Positions 10,001 to 16,712 of a DNA stretch of 64,000 bases are shown one piece after another. This DNA is from Pedobacter cryoconitis. GTDB taxonomy: Bacteria > Bacteroidota > Bacteroidia > Sphingobacteriales > Sphingobacteriaceae. Within the stretch, counting starts at the first letter, position 1. Every line of letters starts with the position of its first letter. The notes under the pieces were generated by a model. It was not told the DNA's origin and made no database searches. It was given only the letters and a program-made list of their open reading frames with translations. The DNA lies in contig NZ_JACHCE010000001.1 in assembly GCF_014200605.1 (NCBI RefSeq), positions 1,364,001 to 1,428,000 on the forward strand. The letters are read 5' to 3'. Both the position numbers and the translations under genes were made by a program.

Positions 10001-11938
10001 GAGAGTTTGAAAGACCTCAATACCGGACTTGAACTTAAAGTCGCTGAGCGTACCAGGGAACTGTCTGAAAGTGAAGAGCGTTTTAGCCAGGTTTCCATGG
10101 CAACCAATGATACCATCTGGGACTGGAGCCTTGTTCAGAATACGATCTGGAGGAGTAATAATTTCAATTCCATGTTTGGTTATGAGTCTGGCCTGGAGAA
10201 TGGTAATATTAGTTTTTGGTTTGAGCGTATCCATCCTGAAGATAGAAAAGCTGTTCAGGATAGTGTGTACGATGCAATCAACAGCAATAAAAAACAATGG
10301 TCTGCACAATACAGAGTGAAGAAATCTGATGGAAGTTATGCTGTTATCCTGGATCGCGGATCAATTATGTATGATGACTTTGACACCCCATACCGGATGG
10401 TTGGCTCTATGGTTGATGTGACAAAATTAATCGAAACCGAAGCTAAACTTACCTCGAGTGAAGAGAAATTCGAGAAGGTATTTCATTCCAATATGATCGG
10501 GATGATGTTTTCTAATATTGATACCGGATTAATTGCGGATGCAAATGACGTTTTTCTGAGAATGATTGGTTATGGAAAAGATGACCTGAACGATGGCCTG
10601 GACTGGGCTATAATCACACCTCCGGAATATAATCATGTGACTGAAGAAGCAATTTTAAGATTAAAAACAGAGGGTGTCTGTCCACCTTACGAAAAAGAGT
10701 ATATACGTAAAGATGGCAGCCGTATTTTTGTAATGATAGGATCAGCATTATTAGGTAAAGGAGCCGAAGCGGTTACTTATGTAATTGATATATCAGAACA
10801 GAAAGTTGCTGAACAAAGAAGGGCTGAGCTTCAAAAAATGATCAAAGAACAGCAGGAAGAGTTTCACAGGATCTTTAAAAATGCGCCTGCATTAATTACT
10901 ATCCGCAGAGGAAACGAGCTGGTTTATGAGTTTACCAATAATAAATTTAATGAGTTTGTTGGTACTGATGATTTTATAGGAAAAACTTCGGCAGCGGCTC
11001 ATCCTAAATACTTGAATTCACCAATAGCAGAAATTGAACAGCAGGTGCTGAAAAGTGGGGAAACCTATATTGCAAAATCTTTCAATATAAAATATAAGCA
11101 TGCTGATCAGCAGGTTAGAGAACATTGGTTTGACTTTACATTTATTCCTGTTTATACAGAAAATGGTAAAGTTGATGGGATTGCATTTTTTGGTTTTGAT
11201 GTGACTGATTTACTAAAAGCACAGCAAACAACCAAAGAACTGATGCATAAAAAGGATGAGTTCATGAGTATTGCAAGCCATGAACTAAAGACCCCGATTA
11301 CCAGCATCAAAGGGTTTTTGCAGTTGGCTTTAAGAACTGCAGAGAAAAGTCAGCAGAATAGACAAATGTTAACCCTCATTGGAAAGGCCGAAAAACAGAT
11401 TGGCAATTTAACTTCTCTTGTCAATGACTTACTGGATGTAACCAAGATACAGGCTGGGAAAATGCAGTTTAATTACGCTTATTTTAACGTTAAAAGTGCT
11501 TTAGAAGAGTGTATCGATGATATCAGGCATACTGAAGACTATGAAATTGTAATCAATCATATCGATGATATCGAGGTTTTTGGAGATCAGCACAGAATAG
11601 AACAGGTTGTCAATAATTTCTTGTCAAATGCTATTAAATACTCTCCAAAATGCAGAACTGCTATGGTATATACAGAATTAATAGGTGACGATTTAAGGGT
11701 CACAGTTAAAGATTTTGGTATTGGTATACCTCAGGACAAGCTTGAAAATGTATTTGATCGCTTTTTTAGAGTAGATGCTGTTTCGTCTATGTTTTCTGGT
11801 TTAGGCCTGGGGCTTTATATTTGTGCAGAGATCATTAACAGGCATGGCGGTCAGATAGGGGTGAACAGTATTGAAAACGAAGGATCTGAATTCTGGTTTC
11901 AGATCCCGGTAAAAGCAAGAGAAAACCATGAGCAGTAG
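7094..11938 (+). CDS. CheB-CheR fusion with coiled coil, multiple PAS domains and histidine kinase
   Basis: 1614 residues, no membrane segments. In order: CheB methylesterase (about 20-205) with the catalytic Ser27 (GASAGG), His54 (QHLS) and Asp146 (SGTGTDG); CheR methyltransferase (about 215-475) with the SAM-binding CACSTGQEAYS near 318; a coiled coil with repeated NEEL units (about 650-715); several PAS/PAC domains (about 720-1390); HisKA with phospho-acceptor His1396 (SHELKTP); and a HATPase domain with N box NNFLSNAIKYS, DFGIGIP and GLGLGL. All catalytic residues look intact. No receiver domain is present, so the phosphate acceptor must be elsewhere. It follows the phytochrome gene by 23 bp and overlaps a Crp/Fnr gene by 11 bp, suggesting one light- or redox-linked signalling operon. 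ATG at 7106 is an alternative start. Confidence 0.93.
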   Translation: METGMQDHNNTNYLKGDDKYIVAIGASAGGLEAIHEFFDNMPQSSDFAFVVIQHLSSEHKSLLVELVSKHTQMKVIEAAHDMAIQQGFVYIIPNNKLMTVSNGRLKLADKSKLKAPNMAIDMFLHTLAKDKKEKAIAIILSGTGTDGTKGIQSIKEQGGMVLVQDPLTAKFDGMPNSAIAMGEVDHILSPAKMYQELFNYVNEDPLEILDHNHIDEGMLDVIFKMVHEQSGNNFNLYKTPTIIRRIGRRMNENGINTLETYIGYLKENLNEVKILGQDFLIGVTQFFRDKDHFDYLEKKVIPDIINSKKEREILKVWVCACSTGQEAYSIAILINECLEKAGKTMEVKVFATDIDPKSIEIASKNQYPQNIRKEVPVALFKKYFIQEGNFYSVSPAIRKQLVFVKHDVIKSPPFIKNDLVSCRNMLIYMNKALQEKVLSTLHFSLNKGGYLFLGSSETANILKGGISETADKWKIYQKSGAINYSSFNTYNTSGRLLISEEKNGKPLQEPPQSHFEKRFNKFIIDELGYAGIFIDKGYIIKEVIGNYKNFLSLPDQKIELNILKMVPKEVSVVLNTALRKVWKENVPVHLNRLRINRNEISLLLNISIQPPDEAGYTMLSFTQHVADSIPDKEDSNTSPLSSEQYDEYVFELEAELNESRSNLQLAMEEMETTNEELQSTNEELLSANEELQSGNEELQSLNEELYTLNTEHQVKIKELVELNDDLDNYFRSTDIGQVFLDANLYIRKFNAAAIHIINMIDADIGRSFVQISNNLIAENLITDVSSVLSGTAMIEKEVTLKNGKRSLMRIMPYVRKDKKRDGVVITFVDISHITELNNIISGVFNASLNGILAFTTVRNKEGVIIDFKCTSFNDSALRLLQKDKAELDHALLVKQLPVLIQGNLFNKYVSLIEKGKNLETEFQDLQNRWYKIVAVKMADGFVATLTDITDQKAAEDRLKKNYNELIVARESLKDLNTGLELKVAERTRELSESEERFSQVSMATNDTIWDWSLVQNTIWRSNNFNSMFGYESGLENGNISFWFERIHPEDRKAVQDSVYDAINSNKKQWSAQYRVKKSDGSYAVILDRGSIMYDDFDTPYRMVGSMVDVTKLIETEAKLTSSEEKFEKVFHSNMIGMMFSNIDTGLIADANDVFLRMIGYGKDDLNDGLDWAIITPPEYNHVTEEAILRLKTEGVCPPYEKEYIRKDGSRIFVMIGSALLGKGAEAVTYVIDISEQKVAEQRRAELQKMIKEQQEEFHRIFKNAPALITIRRGNELVYEFTNNKFNEFVGTDDFIGKTSAAAHPKYLNSPIAEIEQQVLKSGETYIAKSFNIKYKHADQQVREHWFDFTFIPVYTENGKVDGIAFFGFDVTDLLKAQQTTKELMHKKDEFMSIASHELKTPITSIKGFLQLALRTAEKSQQNRQMLTLIGKAEKQIGNLTSLVNDLLDVTKIQAGKMQFNYAYFNVKSALEECIDDIRHTEDYEIVINHIDDIEVFGDQHRIEQVVNNFLSNAIKYSPKCRTAMVYTELIGDDLRVTVKDFGIGIPQDKLENVFDRFFRVDAVSSMFSGLGLGLYICAEIINRHGGQIGVNSIENEGSEFWFQIPVKARENHEQ

Positions 11939-12521
11939 TGTAACGGAAACAGAGGCTGTAAAAGAGCTTCAAAAGTATATTATTTCTTACTTTGGCGATC
12001 TTAAAAGTGATGAACTGGAGACTATTAGTTCGTTTTTCAGGCTTGAACTTCTTAAAAAAGGTGACTATTTTCTGAAAACAGGAAGGTCACCGGACAAAAT
12101 GAGTTTTGTACAATCAGGCCTGCTGAGGGTTTTTGCAATCACAGCTGATAAAGAAGTTACGCAATGGATCTCCACAAAAGGATATTTTATCACAGATCTT
12201 GCCGGTTTTATTTTTGACCAGCCTGCCCGCTGGACAATTCAGGCATTGACAGATATAGTTTTATATACGATCAGTAAAGAGGATTATAATAAAATAGGAA
12301 AGATAGTGCCCAGATGGCAGGAATTTGAGAAGCTATTCATTACCAGATGTTTTACGACACTGGAGGACCGTGTTTTTACACATCTTTCTATGACAGCCGA
12401 AGAAAGGTATCATCTTTTCTTTGAAAATAATAAGGAACTTTTTAACCAGGTCCCTTTACAATATATTGCTTCTATGTTAGGCATGACGCCTGAGACCTTT
12501 AGCAGGATCAGAAAAAAATAA
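11928..12521 (+). CDS. Crp/Fnr family transcriptional regulator
   Basis: 197 residues. An N-terminal cyclic-nucleotide-binding-like beta-roll (about 25-115) is joined by a dimerisation helix to a C-terminal winged helix. The recognition region reads IASMLGMTPETFSRIRKK; the E-x-x-S-R pattern (ETFSR) is the one used by FNR-type proteins to read TTGAT half-sites. There is no N-terminal Cys cluster for an iron-sulfur centre, so it is not an oxygen-sensing FNR proper. The start lies inside the 3' end of the kinase gene (11-bp overlap), which points to translational coupling and makes it a likely output of the phytochrome/kinase system. A matching palindrome lies 7 bp after its stop. Confidence 0.88.
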   Translation: MSSSVTETEAVKELQKYIISYFGDLKSDELETISSFFRLELLKKGDYFLKTGRSPDKMSFVQSGLLRVFAITADKEVTQWISTKGYFITDLAGFIFDQPARWTIQALTDIVLYTISKEDYNKIGKIVPRWQEFEKLFITRCFTTLEDRVFTHLSMTAEERYHLFFENNKELFNQVPLQYIASMLGMTPETFSRIRKK

Positions 12522-12527
12522 CTATTT

Positions 12528-12543
12528 CTTGATTTTTATCAAG
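12528..12543. promoter_or_regulatory. FNR-type operator palindrome
   Basis: CTTGATTTTTATCAAG is a perfect palindromic match to TTGAT-N4-ATCAA. It lies between the Crp/Fnr gene and the SRPBCC gene, about 128 bp before the latter's ATG. The neighbouring regulator carries the E-x-x-S-R recognition pattern suited to it, so local regulation is likely but inferred. Confidence 0.6.
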
Positions 12544-12670
12544 GGTGTTTTATTCTTTATTAAAGACCTTTGAATAGGGTTATTTAATCATGTAACAACA
12601 TGAAAACACCGAAGATTATTTATTCAAAAATATCCTGAGGTGTTTTAACCTTTATTTTAAACTTCTCCTG

Positions 12671-13111
12671 ATGACAAAAGAAATTAAAACTGAAATTCTA
12701 ATCAACGCAACACCGCAAAAAGTCTGGACAGTACTGGTTGATTTTGATAATTATCCAAAATGGAACCCCTTTATTAAAATGCTCAAAGGTGATATTAAAG
12801 TCGGTCAGCAGATTACTGTACAAATTGCACCTCCTGAGGCAAAAGGTATGACTTTTAAACCGAAAGTGCTTGCCTTTGACCGCAATAAAGAATTTAAATG
12901 GATCGGAAGATTATTGTTTCCCGGGATCTTTGACGGGGAACACAAATTTGAGCTTGTTGACAATGGAAATGGGACTACAACCTTTATTCAGAGTGAAAAA
13001 TTCAAGGGTGTGCTGGTTACTTTCTTGAAAAAACAACTTGATAACAATACAAAAAGGGGTTTTGAGCTGATGAATGAGAAAGTGAAAGAGCAGGCTGAGC
13101 AAATTTTATAA
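12671..13111 (+). CDS. SRPBCC family protein
   Basis: 146 residues with a START/Bet v 1-like (SRPBCC) fold: it starts with TEILINATPQKVWTVLVDFDNYPKWNPF, the typical first strand and helix of polyketide-cyclase-like SRPBCC proteins, and continues to EKVKEQAEQIL in the C-terminal helix. These proteins bind hydrophobic ligands; the ligand here is unknown. It stands alone between the FNR-type palindrome and a convergent hypothetical gene only 7 bp away, so it may be controlled by the Crp/Fnr protein encoded upstream. Confidence 0.8.
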   Translation: MTKEIKTEILINATPQKVWTVLVDFDNYPKWNPFIKMLKGDIKVGQQITVQIAPPEAKGMTFKPKVLAFDRNKEFKWIGRLLFPGIFDGEHKFELVDNGNGTTTFIQSEKFKGVLVTFLKKQLDNNTKRGFELMNEKVKEQAEQIL

Positions 13112-13118
13112 TACACTA

Positions 13119-13538
13119 TTATCTATTTAAATTATAATATTCATCTGTATATATGGTTTCAAAGCCATTGTATGCAGATTTTTTTTTGATGCACAATCCC
13201 TTTTGATAACCTGCACTGGTCAGGCTATCTGCAATAAATTGAAAATTACATCCCGGAGGCTTGATGATTAAGGTGAGTTCGTAACTGAAAACTTCATCAT
13301 TCCTGGCCGGAGCAGGCTCAATTTTTACTGAAACCGGATATATTTCAATTCTTGCTTCCTTAATCAATAAATTGTTATCATTTAAGGATTCATTGATAAT
13401 ATAACTGATGTTTTCATCCCAGGTCTCGTCGAGATTATCCGGTCCGTTATATTCAGAAAGGACTGATACGGGAAATTCAATTTTAATTTCGATTGGTTGC
13501 CCGTAGCCGATGTCCAGTTGTGTCTTTGCTGTACTCAT
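13119..13538 (-). CDS. Hypothetical protein
   Basis: 139 residues, no signal peptide, no membrane segment and no motif that I recognise. It is acidic and predicted beta-rich (IEIKIEFPVSVLSEYNGPD; ARIEIYPVSVKIEPAPARNDEVFSYELTLIIK). It converges on the SRPBCC gene and is divergent from the ArsR-type gene 120 bp away. A reasonable start codon and codon use like its neighbours support it as a real gene. Confidence 0.5.
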   Translation of the reverse strand: MSTAKTQLDIGYGQPIEIKIEFPVSVLSEYNGPDNLDETWDENISYIINESLNDNNLLIKEARIEIYPVSVKIEPAPARNDEVFSYELTLIIKPPGCNFQFIADSLTSAGYQKGLCIKKKSAYNGFETIYTDEYYNLNR

Positions 13539-13608
13539 ATAAACCTGTTTTTATGAATTCAATAAGTTGTATATTCCTTGCGGGGCAAAATAAAAAAATA
13601 TAAAAACA

Positions 13609-13640
13609 TTTGTGTAGTTAAATGACTACGTTTATATTTG
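13609..13640 (+). promoter_or_regulatory. Bacteroidota-type promoter of the ArsR gene
   Basis: A -33 TTTG at 13609-13612 and a -7 TATATTTG at 13633-13640 are separated by 20 bp, close to the Bacteroidota consensus TTTG-N19-TAnnTTTG. The start codon at 13659 is only 18 bp past the -7 box, so the leader is very short. Confidence 0.75.
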
Positions 13641-13655
13641 TAGTCAAATAGCTAC
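13614..13655. promoter_or_regulatory. Tandem palindromic operators overlapping the ArsR promoter
   Basis: Two near-identical 16-bp imperfect palindromes, GTAGTTAAATGACTAC (13614-13629) and GTAGTCAAATAGCTAC (13640-13655), lie 26 bp apart. The first fills the spacer between -33 and -7; the second starts at the last base of the -7 box and ends 3 bp before the ATG. Binding by the encoded repressor would block its own promoter. Confidence 0.7.
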
Positions 13656-13658
13656 ATA

Positions 13659-13982
13659 ATGAATTTAAGAAGAGATGTATTTCAGGCCATAGCGGACCCA
13701 ACCAGAAGGGCTATATTGATTTTAGTGGCCACACAAGCTATGACAGCTGGGGCGATAGCTTCAAACTTTGATACCGCAAGGCCGACAGTCTCCAAACACC
13801 TGCAAATACTTACCGAATGTGAATTGCTTGAACAGGAGCAAAATGGCAGAGAAATTTACTATCATTTGAATCCTGAAAAATTCAGGGAGATAGCAGAATT
13901 TATTGAACCATTTCGTCAAATGTGGGATGACAGGTTCAATAAACTGGAATCTATAATGGAAAAATATAAACCAAAAAAATAA
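13659..13982 (+). CDS. ArsR-family winged-helix repressor (SdpR-like, metal-independent type)
   Basis: 107 residues. A single ArsR-type winged helix: [17 protein letters not shown] at the start, recognition helix about 45-60 ([19 protein letters not shown]), and wing [16 protein letters not shown]. No Cys/His metal motif is seen, so it belongs with the autorepressor/SdpR-like members rather than metal sensors. It is followed 5 bp later by an AHSA1-type SRPBCC gene, a pairing that is very common for this subfamily. Autoregulation is supported by two palindromes over its promoter. Confidence 0.9.
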   Translation: MNLRRDVFQAIADPTRRAILILVATQAMTAGAIASNFDTARPTVSKHLQILTECELLEQEQNGREIYYHLNPEKFREIAEFIEPFRQMWDDRFNKLESIMEKYKPKK

Positions 13983-13987
13983 ATGGT

Positions 13988-14464
13988 ATGGAACAGAAAA
14001 CAAAAATCAATGCCGAAGACGGTAAACAGGAAATTGTCATTACAAGGGATTTTGATTTGCCATTGGAATTACTTTTCAGAGCATATACAGAAGCTGAAAT
14101 TGTAGCGCAGTGGATGGGAACAAAAGTGCTGAAACTGGAAAGTAAAAAGAATGGCAGCTGGCAATTTGAAACCTCAGATGCTCAGGGAAATGTGGTATTC
14201 AGTGCAAACGGTGTAATCCATGAATTTATTCCGAACCAGAAAATCACAAGGACATTTGAAATGGGAAATTCGCCTTTTGGTGTCCAGCTTGAATTCCTGA
14301 ACTTTGAAAAAGTTACCGGAGATACCAGCAAGCTTAATATGCATGTTATCTATGAATCAGTTGCACAAAGAGATCAGTTATTGAAATTGCCATTTGCTCA
14401 GGGATTGAATATGGCGCATAAGCGTTTAGAAGATATCGCAGGTAAATTAAAATATCAATTATAA
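13988..14464 (+). CDS. SRPBCC (AHSA1-type) protein co-transcribed with the ArsR repressor
   Basis: 158 residues with the AHSA1/SRPBCC signature: ITRDFDLPLELLFRAYTEAEIVAQWMG at the start, a central GSWQFETSDAQGNVVFSANGVIHEFIPNQKITRTFE and a C-terminal amphipathic helix. The ligand is unknown; proteins of this kind are usually encoded directly after an ArsR-type repressor, as here (5-bp gap). It may bind or sense the small molecule that relieves repression, which is inference. Confidence 0.85.
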   Translation: MEQKTKINAEDGKQEIVITRDFDLPLELLFRAYTEAEIVAQWMGTKVLKLESKKNGSWQFETSDAQGNVVFSANGVIHEFIPNQKITRTFEMGNSPFGVQLEFLNFEKVTGDTSKLNMHVIYESVAQRDQLLKLPFAQGLNMAHKRLEDIAGKLKYQL

Positions 14465-14537
14465 TTGTTAGCCCTGACTGTGGTATCCTGGTATTTCAGG
14501 CCTTGGACAGAAAATTTATTTAAGTTAATTTTAAGCT

Positions 14538-15125
14538 ATGAGCGGTACGAATCCTAAAGTTGATTTTTATTTTACTAAAGCTAAAAAGTGGCAGCAGGAG
14601 CTGGATCAATTGAGAAAGATCATGCTTGACACCGGGCTGTCTGAAGAATTGAAATGGGGTGTTCCCTGTTACACACTTCAAAAAAGTAACATCGTTTTAA
14701 TGCATGTATTTAAGGAATACTGTGCGCTTTTATTTTTCAAAGGCGCTTTATTAAATGATGCCAATGGGATTCTAATCCGGCAAACGGAAAATACCCAGTC
14801 CGCAAGGCAGATCCGGTTTACTAACATCCGGGAAATATTTGATTTGGAGCCCCTTATTATATCCTATATTGATGAAGCCATTGCTATAGAAAAAGCAGGT
14901 TTAAAGGTGGATTTCAAAAAAAGTACGGAGCTTATATATCCAGAAGAATTTCAAAATAAACTGGATCAGATCCCTGCCCTGAAAACTGCTTTCGAAGCAT
15001 TAACGCCTGGAAGACAAAAAGCATATCATCTTTATTTTTCTGCGGCTAAACAGGCTAAAACCCGGGAGTCGAGGGTAGAAAAATATATACCGCAGATTCT
15101 TAGCGGAAAAGGGTTAGATGATTAA
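14538..15125 (+). CDS. YdeI/OmpD-associated (OmdA) family protein with DUF1801-like domain
   Basis: 195 residues. The N-terminal part (about 10-120) is DUF1801-like (LRKIMLDTGLSEELKWGVPCYT, then ALLFFKGALL), and the C-terminal part has the OmdA/YdeI pattern LKTAFEALTPGRQKAYHLYFSAAKQAKTRESRVEKYIPQIL. Members are linked to stress or bacteriocin tolerance, but the biochemistry is not established. It is probably in the same unit as the ArsR/SRPBCC pair (73-bp gap) and is followed by a hairpin terminator. Confidence 0.82.
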   Translation: MSGTNPKVDFYFTKAKKWQQELDQLRKIMLDTGLSEELKWGVPCYTLQKSNIVLMHVFKEYCALLFFKGALLNDANGILIRQTENTQSARQIRFTNIREIFDLEPLIISYIDEAIAIEKAGLKVDFKKSTELIYPEEFQNKLDQIPALKTAFEALTPGRQKAYHLYFSAAKQAKTRESRVEKYIPQILSGKGLDD

Positions 15126-15166
15126 GCAGGGGGCCTGAAAAAGCTCATCAAAATATTTAAGATCTG

Positions 15167-15197
15167 ATCAGTCTTACCTTTTTCTGATAAGACTGAT
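15167..15197. terminator. Hairpin terminator after the YdeI-type gene
   Basis: A perfect 10-bp stem ATCAGTCTTA / TAAGACTGAT with an 11-nt loop lies 41 bp past the stop codon, followed on the plus strand by TATTTTAAG. It also lies downstream of the tRNA-like element on the minus strand and may serve both. Confidence 0.6.
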
Positions 15198-15217
15198 TAT
15201 TTTAAGATCCTTGTAGA

Positions 15218-15298
15218 TGCAGAGGAAGGGATCGAACCTTCTATTGCCGCCATAATTCAGCGCCCTGCGTTTGAGAGTAGCACTTGTACTTCGCTGCA
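15218..15298 (-). pseudogene. tRNA-like relic with intact T-arm
   Basis: Read on the minus strand, the 81 nt can be drawn as a tRNA. The acceptor stem TGCAGCG / CTCTGCA has 6 of 7 pairs, the D-stem AGTA / TACT has a 7-nt loop, and the T-arm is a perfect GAAGG-TTCGATC-CCTTC. The anticodon arm is poor: it has a mismatch and no U at position 33. The variable region is long, and no CCA is encoded. A -7-like TATCTTTG (complement of 15297-15304) overlaps its 5' end. This fits a decayed tRNA gene or the tRNA remnant left by an integrated element. A structured small RNA is an alternative. Confidence 0.4.
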
Positions 15299-15546
15299 AA
15301 GATAGAAGTCATATTAATAAATAAAGGGTGTAAGTGATTATTTAACAATACCTTAATATACGCTATTAAATCTCTTTCAGTCAGATAATGAAAAATGAAC
15401 CTGATGTTACAGCTGTATTAATTTATTGGCTTTTTTAAGCCTTTTTTCTTTGTTGTACAGGGGCAAACCTTGCTCTTTTTATCTTTAATTCTCTGTTTTT
15501 TCTTAACAAAGAGCTATAATACATAACCTGATGTTAAATTCCTGAT
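15299..15546. other. Gene-free stretch between the tRNA-like relic and the phosphonate operon
   Basis: About 250 bp, AT-rich, with stops in all frames and no ORF above about 20 codons that looks genuine. It must hold the promoter of the phosphonate operon, but no clear TAnnTTTG box at the right distance from the first gene was found. Confidence 0.5.
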
Positions 15547-15584
15547 AACACTATTTACTGAGTTTTACCACAGTAAATAGTGTT
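15547..15584. promoter_or_regulatory. 14-bp perfect inverted repeat before the phosphonate operon
   Basis: AACACTATTTACTG and its exact complement CAGTAAATAGTGTT are separated by 10 nt and end 12 bp before the first dioxygenase ATG. There is no T-run. The position fits an operator or a leader hairpin controlling translation of the first gene. Confidence 0.55.
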
Positions 15585-15596
15585 GACCGGTTCATT

Positions 15597-16655
15597 ATGG
15601 AGAAATATAGTATAATTAGTTATCTGGCGGACAAAGATGCACTCACTGTCCAATGGGCGGACGGTCATACCAGTGTGTTCTATTATATTTATTTAAGGGA
15701 TAACTGTCCTTCTTTGCAGAATATTCATGAAAACGGACAGAAGATAACAGAAACTGCGCAACTGGACCCGGATATAAGGCCGGCATATACCGAACTGATA
15801 AAAAATGAGACTATAGCCCCATATGATTTTCTAACTATAGTATGGGAAAGGGACGGGCATGAAAGTAATTTTTCTGCCGGATGGCTGCGTGATCATTGTC
15901 TTTCAAAACAGGAAATCGAAAAGCGTAAAGCCAGAAATGAGCTTTTTGAACCCATTGAACTATGGGATAGTACATTAGGTATTGGTGTCCCTCAGGCAGA
16001 ATATCATCAGGTCAATGAAGATAAAACTTCCTTAACAGTCTGGTTAGAATATGTGCGCCGTTATGGATTTGCAGTATTGAATAATCTGGCCAGTACCTCA
16101 CTGGCGTTAAGTCCGCGTACAGATAATCCATATCGGGACCCGGCCCCTACATTGCAATTATTGCATTGTCTGCAAAATGAAGTACAGGGAGGGGACACCA
16201 TCGTCGCAGACGGTTTTAAAGTTGCGACAATGCTCAGAACAGCACATCCCGGTCTTTTTGAATTACTGAGTACTATTCCTGTAAATTTTCGTTTTCGGGA
16301 CAAAGACCACTGGATTGAACGAAAGGTAACTATTATAGGTCTTAACCCGCAAAAGGAGCTCCATTCTTTGAGATTCAATAACAGGTCTATACAGGCTTTT
16401 GAGATGGATAATGAACTTATCCCGCAGTTTTATCGTGCCTATCAGACATTTGCGCGGATGCTTGACGACCCGGCTTATCAGGTGAGATTCAAGATGATAC
16501 CCGGTCAGCTTTTTATAGCAGATAATGAGCGTATCCTTCACGGGCGGACAAGCTTTGATCGTAAAGAGGGGAAAAGACATCTTCAGGGGACTTATGCAGA
16601 CAGAGACGGTCTGCTGAGCAAGCTAAGAATACTGAAGCAGGAATTGAACCCCTGA
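15597..16655 (+). CDS. Degenerate TauD/gamma-butyrobetaine-hydroxylase-like dioxygenase (internal deletion, His lost)
   Basis: 352 residues, a paralogue of the following 389-residue gene. The N-terminal DUF971/GBBH-like domain (VQWADGHTSVFYYIYLRDNC) and the C-terminal jelly-roll are retained, including the distal His315 (DNERILHGRTSFD). Compared with its neighbour it lacks exactly 37 residues after GFAVLNN (about residue 160). The metal motif reads SPRTDNPYR instead of SAHTDNPYR, so the first iron ligand is Arg174. Without the HxD motif it should not bind Fe(II) normally, so it is probably inactive or has become a non-catalytic partner. The frame is otherwise open. The next gene starts 57 bp downstream. 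Confidence 0.85.
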   Translation: MEKYSIISYLADKDALTVQWADGHTSVFYYIYLRDNCPSLQNIHENGQKITETAQLDPDIRPAYTELIKNETIAPYDFLTIVWERDGHESNFSAGWLRDHCLSKQEIEKRKARNELFEPIELWDSTLGIGVPQAEYHQVNEDKTSLTVWLEYVRRYGFAVLNNLASTSLALSPRTDNPYRDPAPTLQLLHCLQNEVQGGDTIVADGFKVATMLRTAHPGLFELLSTIPVNFRFRDKDHWIERKVTIIGLNPQKELHSLRFNNRSIQAFEMDNELIPQFYRAYQTFARMLDDPAYQVRFKMIPGQLFIADNERILHGRTSFDRKEGKRHLQGTYADRDGLLSKLRILKQELNP

Positions 16656-16712
16656 CAGGCAGGTATGAATTTTATCAGGATTATATAAAATAACAAAAGC
16701 AAATCAATTATT

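Noticed and set aside
11928..12521. True oxygen-sensing FNR
   Set aside because: No N-terminal cysteine cluster for an iron-sulfur centre.
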